From contig NZ_JAKVTV010000001.1 of assembly GCF_022489035.1 (NCBI RefSeq), positions 806,001 to 870,000 on the forward strand: a stretch of 64,000 nt of DNA. The letters are read 5' to 3'. Positions 53,703 to 61,998 of the stretch are shown here, piece after piece. The notes beneath the pieces are model-generated. The model searched no databases and was not told where the DNA came from. It saw nothing but the letters and a program-made list of their open reading frames with translations. The position numbers and the translations under genes are program-made. This DNA is from Christiangramia lutea. GTDB lineage: Bacteria; Bacteroidota; Bacteroidia; Flavobacteriales; Flavobacteriaceae. Numbering within the stretch: the stretch's first letter is position 1; the number at the start of each line of letters is the position of its first letter.

Positions 53703-54758
53703 ATGAGAGGAAAGCAGTTAAATACCAGAAGAAGTCCGAAAAGGATATTTTTAATTTCCCTGATACTGGTACTGGGATGCTCCATTTTTAGGCCAGCCCA
53801 GGCACAGGTTACCAAATTGAACGAGAGTGAACGAGACAGCCTGGCGGCAATTCCTTACCCTTATGTTCTACCAATCTTTGGGGGTAAGATCAGGAAACGT
53901 GGTATTGACTTTCCGCTCCCCTTCGGAATAATGACAAATTATATTTATCAGGAATCGAAATATGCCCTGGAGAACCCTCAGATTGGTTTTGGAGATACTG
54001 GCCTTGTGGGGATAGATTTCGTGGATTTTAAAACTGTAAAAAACAGAACCAATATTTTAAATTTCAGGGCAGATGCCTGGTTGTTCCCGTTTTTGAATGT
54101 TTATGGAATCTACGCAAGGTCTGAATCCCGCAGCGATATACGAATAGGATTTCCACTGAATATCGAGGTAGAAGCGAATCCAACCGGTGAAACCTGGGGT
54201 TTTGGAGGGGTGGTGGCTTACGGAATTGGGAATTATTTTGCGGTGGGTAATGTTAACTATTCCTGGACCGATATTAGTTCCCTGGATGACAAAGTTCAGG
54301 GGACAGTAGCATCTTTGAGATTCGGTAGAAATTTTGAACTCGGCAAACCTAACCGTGGCATCATTCCCACCGTTGGTATTCAATTTCAAAAGATCACGCA
54401 GGATTCCGGTGGGGAATTACCCATTTCAACCATTTTTGCAAAACTTGATCCTAATGACCTTGAAGATCTTAAAGAACAGATTGCCGATTCGGCGATTAAT
54501 TGGTATGACGAGTTAAGCCTTCCACAGAAACTGGTGGTAGACCGGTTGGTTTCTGCCCTGGATAACTGGCTGGAAGGGAGAGATGTGGGTAGTACACCAC
54601 TAAGATACCAATTTGATAAGGTCCCCTTGGGAGAATGGTCTTTCCAGGTTGGCTTTCAGTATAACCATAATAAACACTGGTGGTACAGGCTGGAAACCGG
54701 TTTTGGCCCCGGCAGATTTCAGTTAATGACATCCATAAATTATCGTTTCGGAATATGA
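53703..54758 (+). CDS. hypothetical outer-membrane protein
   Basis: A 351-residue protein with an N-terminal signal (hydrophobic stretch about 15-35, ending PAQAQ). It is strand-rich throughout and ends NYRFGI, consistent with a beta barrel. A helical insertion at about 235-290 (KLDPNDLEDLKEQIADSAINWYDELSL) interrupts the barrel pattern. I do not recognise the family. It is bracketed by two Omp85-like barrels and shares a four-base overlap with the next gene. Confidence 0.82.
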   Translation: MRGKQLNTRRSPKRIFLISLILVLGCSIFRPAQAQVTKLNESERDSLAAIPYPYVLPIFGGKIRKRGIDFPLPFGIMTNYIYQESKYALENPQIGFGDTGLVGIDFVDFKTVKNRTNILNFRADAWLFPFLNVYGIYARSESRSDIRIGFPLNIEVEANPTGETWGFGGVVAYGIGNYFAVGNVNYSWTDISSLDDKVQGTVASLRFGRNFELGKPNRGIIPTVGIQFQKITQDSGGELPISTIFAKLDPNDLEDLKEQIADSAINWYDELSLPQKLVVDRLVSALDNWLEGRDVGSTPLRYQFDKVPLGEWSFQVGFQYNHNKHWWYRLETGFGPGRFQLMTSINYRFGI

Positions 54759-55915
54759 GAAAAATCGGTATTAACTATTTCTGTTTTTTAATGCTGTTTT
54801 TTTTCAGCATGGAAAATTATGCCCAGGAAAAAGGCATTAAGGGCTATATGAAGCGAAGGGCGGCCAAAAAAGAAGCGGCTATTGAGGAAGGCAGGCCTTT
54901 CCTCAGTATTTTAGCCGGACCCGGCTATACCCCGGAAAACGGACTTTTAATTGGGGGCGGAATCCTTTATACTTTTAAGACCAATCCGGAAGATTCCTTA
55001 ATCCAGCGCTCCTCAATTCCTATTAATACTTTTATTAGCACTAAAGGAAACTTCGGTTTTAGCTCTAAAATGGCCACTTTCTGGTTTCAGGATAAACTGC
55101 GATTCAATTTTTTGGGGAAATTTTCCAATGCTAACGACAATTATTTTGGAGTAGGTTTTTCAGAAATTAATCAGCTCTCCCAGAGTGACAGCACTACGGC
55201 CTACAAAAGAGAATCATACAAGATCGCTCCCACGATTCTCTTTAAAGTGATGAATAATATTTATACCGGTGGAGGGATCGATCTCAATCGAACTAAAGTG
55301 ACTGAATTAAATCCTTACATGGCGCAAAATGCCTATTATAATCAGTTTGGTCCAGAAAATTTTAATGCAGGATTAAAATTAACCGCAAATTACGATAGTC
55401 GTGATATTACGGTAAATGCCTGGAAAGGCTGGTTTGTGAATTTTAATGCTAGCTTTTATGGTGATTACCTGGGAAGCGATAACGATTATAATATTTACGA
55501 GCTGGATATCAGGACCTATCACCAGATTGCCCGGGAAGGAAATACTCTCGCCTTAAAATTATATGGCCGTGTGGGGACGGGAGACGTCCCTTATGAGGAA
55601 TTGAGCCGGATTGGTGGTACTAATGCCTTACGCGGATACATAGACGGCCAGTATCGCGATAGAACCGGCGTTTATCTAATTTCAGAATGGAGACATATGT
55701 TTCTAAAATCTAACCAGGAATTGAGTAAAAACGGAATCGCTGTGTGGCTTGGCTCCGGTAGCATCGCTAATGACCTAGGCAATATAAACGAATGGATTCC
55801 GAATATAGGTGTGGGATACAGATTAGAAATTCAGCCAAGAATGAATGTTCGAATAGATTTTGGAATAGGTCGTGAGTCCAGCGGACTCTATTTTAATTTT
55901 ACGGAAGCGTTCTAA
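54755..55915 (+). CDS. BamA/Omp85-like barrel protein without POTRA domains (second)
   Basis: A 386-residue outer-membrane protein. The ATG at 54755 overlaps the previous stop (ATGA) and gives a proper signal peptide (FCFLMLFFFSMENYAQ); the longer frame from 54680 adds residues unlike a signal. After a basic stretch (MKRRAAKKEAA) the barrel carries the loop motif IGGTNALRGYIDGQYRDRTG, parallel to GRYRD in its neighbour. It ends LYFNFTEAF with a terminal Phe. As with the neighbour, no POTRA region is present. Confidence 0.87.
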   Translation: MRKIGINYFCFLMLFFFSMENYAQEKGIKGYMKRRAAKKEAAIEEGRPFLSILAGPGYTPENGLLIGGGILYTFKTNPEDSLIQRSSIPINTFISTKGNFGFSSKMATFWFQDKLRFNFLGKFSNANDNYFGVGFSEINQLSQSDSTTAYKRESYKIAPTILFKVMNNIYTGGGIDLNRTKVTELNPYMAQNAYYNQFGPENFNAGLKLTANYDSRDITVNAWKGWFVNFNASFYGDYLGSDNDYNIYELDIRTYHQIAREGNTLALKLYGRVGTGDVPYEELSRIGGTNALRGYIDGQYRDRTGVYLISEWRHMFLKSNQELSKNGIAVWLGSGSIANDLGNINEWIPNIGVGYRLEIQPRMNVRIDFGIGRESSGLYFNFTEAF

Positions 55916-55957
55916 CCTGGGACAACTAAAATCTGTTATCCGAAGTGATGAATCGCT

Positions 55958-55999
55958 CCTCCGCAATATTAAGTGTTAGATTTAATATGGTTGCGGAGG
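55958..55999. promoter_or_regulatory. long hairpin without T-run
   Basis: CCTCCGCAA (55958-55966) pairs with TTGCGGAGG (55991-55999), with a further TATTAA/TTAATA inner stem. It follows the outer-membrane operon and also covers the stop codon of the small minus-strand frame below. Without a T-run it may be a processing or stabilising structure, or a terminator of weak type. Confidence 0.5.
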
Positions 56000-56191
56000 A
56001 TTGGTAGCCAACATCTTTGGTATAGTCCCGCTATTTTCACTAAATTTTTCCGGCGTGTAGGTCCTTGCCGTTAGGAAAAATACCAAAAAGGCGATTCCGG
56101 TGATCAAAAAGAATTTGAAGAGAACACTAATTAAATTAACCTCAGTACCTACTCTTTCGATCAATTTGAGTTGGGGCAAAAAAAGTCTCAT
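55982..56191 (-). CDS. possible small membrane protein
   Basis: A frame of 69 codons from the ATG at 56191, reading MRLFLPQLKLIERVGTEVNL, with one good transmembrane segment (about 19-38, VLFKFFLITGIAFLVFFLTA) and a polar tail ending NPPQPY. A longer frame from 56281 is open but has a less natural start. The amino-acid make-up looks protein-like, but there is no family match or clear ribosome site. It shares its 3' end with the hairpin at 55958-55999. Confidence 0.35.
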   Translation of the reverse strand: MRLFLPQLKLIERVGTEVNLISVLFKFFLITGIAFLVFFLTARTYTPEKFSENSGTIPKMLATNPPQPY

Positions 56192-56345
56192 ATAGTCGAT
56201 TTTACAGCATAACATATACTGCAGGTCAAATCCAGCTATTATAAGTAGGGTAATTTGGGGTACATGCAATTTATAAAACATTCACCCCCAATTTTTTAGG
56301 GGTTGTAAATACTTTTCAACCAAACTATTAACAATTTCAAAACAT

Positions 56346-56376
56346 AAAAAAAACCTTTCGTATCTCTACGAAAGGT
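56346..56376 (-). terminator. rho-independent terminator after tRNA-Arg
   Basis: On the minus strand a ten-base perfect stem (ACCTTTCGTA with TACGAAAGGT, 56353-56362 and 56367-56376) with a four-base loop is followed by a T-run made by the A-run at 56346-56352. It is placed eight bases downstream of the tRNA 3' end. Confidence 0.93.
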
Positions 56377-56383
56377 CTTCCAG

Positions 56384-56455
56384 TAGCCTCACCAGGAATC
56401 GAACCTGGATCTAAAGTTTAGGAAACTTCTATTCTATCCATTGAACTATGAGGCC
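56384..56455 (-). tRNA. tRNA-Arg (anticodon CCU)
   Basis: The minus strand folds as a 72-base cloverleaf. The acceptor stem GGCCTCA/TGAGGCT has one G-U pair at the end, the D stem is GTTC/GAAT, the anticodon stem GAAGT/ACTTT carries the loop TTCCTAA, and the T arm is CCAGG-TTCGATT-CCTGG. The loop places CCT at positions 34-36, decoding AGG. The CCA end is not encoded, as is usual in this phylum. A terminator follows. Confidence 0.95.
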
Positions 56456-56567
56456 AGCCGCTCACAAAAATAAGTGGTTTCAGCTGAAAATTAAAAATGC
56501 ATTATAAACTTTTTATTTTCTCCATTGTACCACAAACCTTAACTTCATCTGTGTAAAAAATCAGATC

Positions 56568-56879
56568 ATGAGAATAATTGCGGCTACAGGGATCCTTTTT
56601 ATCATGTTTTTCCTTACTTCCTGCGGTTCATCCAAAGACAATTCCGGAGTTAAAAATGAGAACCAGTATACAGGAATAATTGAACCTGCCGGAGTTACAA
56701 CCTATCAATATGGCACACATAGGCTACAAACCAAAAGTACATATTATGCGCTTAGAAGTGAGTCTATAGATCTTAGTGTCTATGAAGATCAGAAGGTAAC
56801 AGTCACAGCTACCGAGGTTGAAGGCTATCCGCTTGAGGGTGGACCTATCTACCTGGAGGTTGAAAGCATCGAAAAGTAG
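56568..56879 (+). CDS. small hypothetical lipoprotein
   Basis: A 103-residue lipoprotein (FFLTSC lipobox, C19, followed by GSSKDN). The mature part forms a small strand-rich domain with TGIIEPAGVTTYQYGTHRL and a closing IYLEVESIE, reminiscent of an OB-like fold, but this is only an impression. It is followed after 58 bp by the DUF2490 gene. No function assigned. Confidence 0.82.
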   Translation: MRIIAATGILFIMFFLTSCGSSKDNSGVKNENQYTGIIEPAGVTTYQYGTHRLQTKSTYYALRSESIDLSVYEDQKVTVTATEVEGYPLEGGPIYLEVESIEK

Positions 56880-56937
56880 GTGATAAAGTTGGAAGGCCTG
56901 TATCCTCCGCTTATATTTACGAGCAAAAACTAGGATC

Positions 56938-57627
56938 TTGAAAAAACTACTCCTCTTCGGCTTCATATCTCTTTCAATTAATTTCAATGCAATTTCACAG
57001 GTTGACGATGATGAACTGGGAGGATGGTATATGTATTTCTGGGATACCGAATTCGGGGATTCAAAATTTGGCTTGCAGGGAGATGTGCAATATAGAAACT
57101 GGAATGTAATAGGCGATCTGGAACAACTTTTACTTAGAGCCGGGGTCACTTATAGCCCTAACTCTAATGTAAAGCTCACCCTGGGGTATGGAAACATTAC
57201 CACCGGAGCCTTCGGCGATTCCAACGAAACTGTAAACGAAAGCCGAATCTATCAGGAAGCATTACTTCCTCACAAAATTTCAAACAGGATCTATCTTAAG
57301 CACCGCTTCAGGTACGAACAGCGCTGGGTGGAAAATCAGGATTTCAGAACCAGGTATCGCTATAATCTTTTCCTGAATATTCCATTGAACCAGCCTAACC
57401 TGAATAAGAATTCTATTTACCTGGCTTTTTATAACGAACTATTCATCAATGGTCAGAAAGATATAGGGAATGGCAGACAGGTAGAGTTATTCGACAGGAA
57501 CCGACTTTACGGTGCTCTTGGCTATGCCCTGAAGGATAACCTGAAAGTTCAATTTGGTTATATGGAACAATCCCTGAACAACCTTAGTAAAGGACAGCTT
57601 CAGTTAAGCCTGCATCATAGCTTCTAA
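56938..57627 (+). CDS. DUF2490 family outer-membrane protein
   Basis: A 229-residue protein with a signal peptide (ending NAISQ). DUF2490 features are GWYMYFWDTEFGDSKFGLQGDVQYRNW (about 30-56), the EQLLLRAGVTYSPNSNVKLTLGYG strands and the closing QLSLHHSF with terminal Phe. It appears to use a TTG start, since no ATG lies close by in frame and the sequence after TTG (KKLLLFGFISLSINF) is a good signal. Function of the family is unknown. Confidence 0.88.
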   Translation: MKKLLLFGFISLSINFNAISQVDDDELGGWYMYFWDTEFGDSKFGLQGDVQYRNWNVIGDLEQLLLRAGVTYSPNSNVKLTLGYGNITTGAFGDSNETVNESRIYQEALLPHKISNRIYLKHRFRYEQRWVENQDFRTRYRYNLFLNIPLNQPNLNKNSIYLAFYNELFINGQKDIGNGRQVELFDRNRLYGALGYALKDNLKVQFGYMEQSLNNLSKGQLQLSLHHSF

Positions 57628-57672
57628 TTTAATTGGGCTTTTACTACCTTTAGGCAAATAGATAAACTTACT

Positions 57673-58659
57673 ATGAAAAAAATTACCCTTCTGTTCTGCC
57701 TGTTTTGTACAATTCCTTTAATGTCTCAGAGTGTTGGCAGTGTTTCGAAAGATGCCTTTGCTCATACCTATTCCATTGTGGCAAGGGATACGATCACTGG
57801 TGAAATGGCGGTTGGTGTACAAAGCCACTGGTTCTCTGTAGGCTCTATAGTTTCCTGGGGGAAAGCAGGAGTTGGCGTTGTTGCCACCCAGTCTTTTGTG
57901 AATCCAGCTTATGGTCCTGAAGGGCTGGAGTTGATGTCTCAGGGAGTTTCTGCGGAAAGAGCTCTTACCCAACTTATCGAAAAGGACGAAGGAAGGGCGT
58001 TCAGGCAGGTCGCCTTTTTGGATGCCCAGGGAAATGTTTCCGGATACACCGGGGAGAATTGTGTCGAGGCTGCAGAAGACCTGCAAGGAAAGAATTTCTC
58101 GGTTCAGGCTAATATGATGCTAAATGACAAAGTGGTTCCGGCTATGGCGGAAGCTTTTGTAAGATTTTCAGATTATCCACTGGCCGAAAGAGTTGTAGAA
58201 GCTTTAAAGGCCGCCCAGGCAGCAGGTGGCGATATCCGCGGAAAACAGTCTGCCGCTTTAGTGGTGGTTGGATCCGAAAGAACAGAGAAAAGCTGGGAGA
58301 ATAAAAAGATAGATCTGCGAGTAGATGATCATGAAACACCAATAAAGGAACTTTCCAGGTTGCTGAAAGTTCACCGTGCTTATGAGCGCATGAATAAAGG
58401 AGACCTGGCCGTAGAAGCCGGAAATATGGAAAAGGCGCTGTTAGAATATGGTACGGCAGAAAAAATGTTCCCGGAAAACCTTGAAATGAAATTCTGGAAG
58501 GCAGTGGCGTTGGCCAACAGCGGAAGAATAGATGAAGCTAAGCCAATTTTCAAAAAGATTTTCAAAGAAGATAAGAACTGGAAGGAAATGATCACCAGGC
58601 TTCCCGCTTCCGGAATTCTAACTATTTCAGAGGAAGAACTCAAGGAAATTACCGAATAA
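57673..58659 (+). CDS. DUF1028 family protein with TPR-like C-terminus
   Basis: A 328-residue protein with a signal peptide ending PLMSQ. Residues about 28-225 are a DUF1028 domain, a family classed with Ntn-hydrolase-like folds: HTYSIVARDTITGEMAVGVQSHWFSVG, VVATQSFVNPAYGPEGLELM and RGKQSAALVVVG. Residues about 240-310 contain TPR-like helices (NKGDLAVEAGNMEKALLEYG). The usual partner or substrate of this family is not known to me. Secretion to the periplasm is likely from the signal. Confidence 0.9.
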   Translation: MKKITLLFCLFCTIPLMSQSVGSVSKDAFAHTYSIVARDTITGEMAVGVQSHWFSVGSIVSWGKAGVGVVATQSFVNPAYGPEGLELMSQGVSAERALTQLIEKDEGRAFRQVAFLDAQGNVSGYTGENCVEAAEDLQGKNFSVQANMMLNDKVVPAMAEAFVRFSDYPLAERVVEALKAAQAAGGDIRGKQSAALVVVGSERTEKSWENKKIDLRVDDHETPIKELSRLLKVHRAYERMNKGDLAVEAGNMEKALLEYGTAEKMFPENLEMKFWKAVALANSGRIDEAKPIFKKIFKEDKNWKEMITRLPASGILTISEEELKEITE

Positions 58660-58692
58660 TTTAGATATATTTATAGCTACAAATACCTGATT

Positions 58693-59055
58693 ATGAAAAT
58701 AAAAGAAAGAATACTGGTCATTTTAATCTGCCTGTTCTCCATAAGCATTTTCTCCTGCAAGGATGAAGAAAAAGCATCTGAAAAAGAAGAAGCTGTTATT
58801 GAAACTTCTTCAGCTGAAGAGATGAAAAACAACATGGCAAAAAGTTCAGAACTAAAATATAATCCTGAACATGGTAAGGAAGGCCATAGATGCGACCTTC
58901 CCGTCGGTGCTCCTTTAGAAAAGGCTAGCGCAGCAAATACACCAGATATGAAGACGTCCCCGGTAAGACTCCAAAGTGCCACCCCAAAACTGAATCCTCC
59001 TCACGGCGAACCCGGCCATGATTGCAGTGTTGCCGTAGGCGCTGAGCTAAATTAA
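58693..59055 (+). CDS. lipoprotein with two NPxHGxxGHxC repeats
   Basis: A 120-residue lipoprotein (lipobox SIFSC, C22). After an acidic low-complexity stretch (about 24-55) it carries two copies of a short motif: NPEHGKEGHRCDLPVGAPL (57-75) and NPPHGEPGHDCSVAVGAEL (101-119). Each copy keeps two His and one Cys in fixed spacing, so metal or haem binding is plausible. I recall similar motifs in other Bacteroidota proteins but know no function. It is between the DUF1028 and DUF3095 genes. Confidence 0.87.
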   Translation: MKIKERILVILICLFSISIFSCKDEEKASEKEEAVIETSSAEEMKNNMAKSSELKYNPEHGKEGHRCDLPVGAPLEKASAANTPDMKTSPVRLQSATPKLNPPHGEPGHDCSVAVGAELN

Positions 59056-59119
59056 ATCGGTTTCAGTAAGCTCTGAATTCCCCTGGAAATTATTCTGCTT
59101 TTAAAGCGACCTAAGCTAT

Positions 59120-60286
59120 ATGCAAAGTAAAAACGATAATTTCTATTCAAATTTAGAGGTACATGATATACCAATAAGTAAGCTTATAGGAGAAAAAGAA
59201 AGATTCTCCAGGCTTCCTGATGACTGGTATATACTGGTGGCAGATATTAGAAATTCCACGAAGGCGGTGCAAAATGGAAATCATAATCACGTGAACCTTG
59301 TGGCTACCGGCTGCGTGATCGCAGTATTGAATCTCGCCGAAGATTATAAGCTGAATATTCCCTTCTTTTTTGGAGGAGATGGTGCTACCTTCCTTATTCC
59401 GCCTGAAATTAAGGAACATGCCTTATCGGTTCTGGATAAACACGATAGGAATACACAGAAAAACTTTGGCTTCAACCTCGCCATTGGCAGCATCAGGATT
59501 TCCGAAATCTATGATTTAAACATCGATCTAAAGATCGCCCGGGCAAAAATAAATAATGCCCTGAGCATACCCGTGATCCTTGGTGGAGGCTTGAAATATG
59601 CCGAAGATCAGATAAAGGAAAATGCCAATCCTCATACTCTTACCATGGATGAAACACCACTCAACCTTAACGGAATGGAGTGTAAATGGGACCGGATTAA
59701 ACCTCCCAAAAAAGAACATGAGGTATTAAGCCTAATAATTTCCGGCTGCGGAAAAAATGATTACGCCAGGATTTATTCACGGATTTTACAAATTATAGAT
59801 GATATCTACGGATCGGTTGATTCACGAAAACCTATTTCGGTAGATAAATTAAGAACCAAATCTGGTTTCCAGAGAATTAAAGATGAGATGAACGCGAAAT
59901 TCGGCAGATGGAGCTGGCTTGCTTTTATGCAGAATTGGTTTATGGCCAGTTTTGGAAGCATATATCTGAATAGTTCGAATTCGGGAAAAAACTATCTTAA
60001 AAAGTTAGTGGAATTATCAGACAATCTTACCCTGGATGGTAGAATTAATACGGTAATTAGCGGCACCCAGGAACAACGTGAAAAACTCCTTGCGTATTTG
60101 GATGAACTTGAGGAACTAAACCTTATAAAATATGGGTATCACGTGAGTGAGGAAAGTATAATGTCCTGTTATGTTAAGGATATACATAAAGACCAGCACA
60201 TACATTTTGTAGATGGAGGAAACGGAGGTTATACAAAGGCAGCCAACCAGCTGAAAAAGAAATTTCAAGATCAGCTGCCTGCATAA
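59120..60286 (+). CDS. DUF3095 family protein (class III cyclase-like N-terminal half)
   Basis: A 388-residue cytoplasmic protein without signal or membrane segment. The N-terminal half resembles nucleotidyl cyclase catalytic domains: LVADIRNSTKAV (39-50) carries a metal-type Asp (D42), and FFFGGDGATFLIPP (82-95) sits where the second metal Asp region is found. The C-terminal half (about 200-388) is unassigned and holds FGRWSWLAFMQNWFMASFGS. Whether it makes a cyclic nucleotide is not known. It converges on the M28 peptidase gene across three bases. Confidence 0.87.
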   Translation: MQSKNDNFYSNLEVHDIPISKLIGEKERFSRLPDDWYILVADIRNSTKAVQNGNHNHVNLVATGCVIAVLNLAEDYKLNIPFFFGGDGATFLIPPEIKEHALSVLDKHDRNTQKNFGFNLAIGSIRISEIYDLNIDLKIARAKINNALSIPVILGGGLKYAEDQIKENANPHTLTMDETPLNLNGMECKWDRIKPPKKEHEVLSLIISGCGKNDYARIYSRILQIIDDIYGSVDSRKPISVDKLRTKSGFQRIKDEMNAKFGRWSWLAFMQNWFMASFGSIYLNSSNSGKNYLKKLVELSDNLTLDGRINTVISGTQEQREKLLAYLDELEELNLIKYGYHVSEESIMSCYVKDIHKDQHIHFVDGGNGGYTKAANQLKKKFQDQLPA

Positions 60287-60289
60287 ATT

Positions 60290-61846
60290 TTATTCTTCCA
60301 GCATTCCTGCTCTTTCGGCATCGCGAGCCTCAGGCCAGGTCATTTGCTCACCTGTTCTTTTACTCACTGGTAGTTTGATCTTTTCCCTGGATGTTCTTTC
60401 CGGATCTTCACTGGCCATATAAGCAAGAACAGCGGTTAAGATCACATTATTTCTAACATCATCAAATACGATCTTATCGTAGGTATCTCGGTTGGTATGC
60501 CAGGTATAATTCCAGTAATCCCAGCTCAAGGAACTTAAATTAAAGGCCGGAACACCAGCAGCCACAAAAGAGGCATAATCTGATCCTCCTCTTCCCGGAG
60601 TACCCGGAAAATTCGTATCTATATGGCTGGTTATTTCTTCGGGAACTTCATATAGCCAGTCTCCCAGGTAATCATAAGAATGTAAAAAACCGTTTCCGGA
60701 GATATTTACTACTCTACCTGTACCATTATCCTGGTTGAAAAGAGCCTGAACATTTTCCACAATTTCAGGATGATCTTTCACAAAAGCCCTTGAACCATTT
60801 AAACCTTGTTCCTCACTACCCCAGTGTCCTACCAGAATAGTCCTTTTAGGATTAGGATATATTCTTTTCAGGATACGCATGGCTTCCATCATGACCATAG
60901 TGCCCGTACCATTATCGGTGGCACCGGTAGCACCGTCCCAACTATCGAAATGGGCAGAAAGGATCACATATTCCTCTGGTTTTTCACTTCCTTTTATCTC
61001 GGCGATAGTATTGAAAGTGGGCATCTCTCCAAGATCAGATGATTGAGCAACGACCTTGATTTCAGGCTTATCGCCATATTCGGCAAGGCGGTATAACAAT
61101 CCATAATCTTCCAGCGAAATATCGATGGTTGGAACCTCTTCAGTATATGCCGAAAAGACTTTGTTCACACCAAAACCTCTAGACCAATTCGAAGTAATAA
61201 CTCCAACAGCTCCGGCATTTTCAAGAGCCTTGGGTAGCTCTCTTCTATCCAGACCGGTATTTCGAATTCTGGTGTTCCATAGGTCATTTAGGGAATCACG
61301 ATCCTTTTTCAATTTAGTGAAAGAATCTTCTGTAGCCCATTCCTGCCAGTTATCATCTGGCCGTCCGGTGGGTTGAGACATAGAGATCATTACGAACTTT
61401 CCCTTAACCGACTTTAATTTTTCAACAAAATCGAGAGAATCTTTTGCTTCAGGAAGGATCATTACCTCAGCAGTTACTCCTTCTTCTCCAGTGGAAGGAC
61501 TCCAGGCAAGCTGTCTCGCTTCCAGGCTTTGGATCCTGGGAGTTACCAGGTCTACGTGGGTGATACCTCTCTCCCAGCCTTTCCATTTTCCCCATTCTTC
61601 ATTCCTGGCAGAGATATCCCAGCTTTTATATTTTTCTACGGCCCAGTCGTGAGCGTTCTTCATTTGCGGAGTTCCTACCAGGCGAGGTCCTACCACATCT
61701 AATAGTTCATGAGCGATTTGTTCAAGTTGGGAATTTTCTTCGGCTTCTTCTACGATCTTCTTCACCATTTGCTGCTTGTCCTGGGCAGAAATCACTGAAG
61801 TCATTAAAAATAGAAATGCCAATAAAGAAAGCATTTTGATTCTCAT
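60290..61846 (-). CDS. M28 family metallopeptidase (carboxypeptidase Q-like), secreted
   Basis: A 518-residue zinc peptidase with a signal peptide ending ISAQ (about 21). A PA-type insertion lies in the middle (about 110-260). Zinc-site motifs are ILSAHFDSWDGATGATDNGTG (His and Asp), WGSEEQGLNGS (catalytic Glu pair) and GGSDYASFVAAGVPAFNL, with a late His in YTWHTNRDTYD. The set is that of co-catalytic di-zinc aminopeptidases or carboxypeptidases of the M28 family. It likely trims peptides in the periplasm or outside the cell. Confidence 0.93.
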   Translation of the reverse strand: MRIKMLSLLAFLFLMTSVISAQDKQQMVKKIVEEAEENSQLEQIAHELLDVVGPRLVGTPQMKNAHDWAVEKYKSWDISARNEEWGKWKGWERGITHVDLVTPRIQSLEARQLAWSPSTGEEGVTAEVMILPEAKDSLDFVEKLKSVKGKFVMISMSQPTGRPDDNWQEWATEDSFTKLKKDRDSLNDLWNTRIRNTGLDRRELPKALENAGAVGVITSNWSRGFGVNKVFSAYTEEVPTIDISLEDYGLLYRLAEYGDKPEIKVVAQSSDLGEMPTFNTIAEIKGSEKPEEYVILSAHFDSWDGATGATDNGTGTMVMMEAMRILKRIYPNPKRTILVGHWGSEEQGLNGSRAFVKDHPEIVENVQALFNQDNGTGRVVNISGNGFLHSYDYLGDWLYEVPEEITSHIDTNFPGTPGRGGSDYASFVAAGVPAFNLSSLSWDYWNYTWHTNRDTYDKIVFDDVRNNVILTAVLAYMASEDPERTSREKIKLPVSKRTGEQMTWPEARDAERAGMLEE

Positions 61847-61998
61847 AAAATAATAGGTTTAGTTGATAATTCAAGTTATTGCAATATCGGATTTTTTGCT
61901 AATACCTGATTTTAGACCAATGCGGGGCGATATGGTTTAAAAGACGGCTGAAATTTAGCTATATTGACATCCCAAAAATTTAGTTTAAAATTTAGATC

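Noticed and set aside
54680-54754. Longer N-terminus for the second Omp85-like barrel
   Set aside because: The extra residues are not a signal peptide and overlap the previous gene; the ATG at 54755 gives both a signal and an ATGA overlap.
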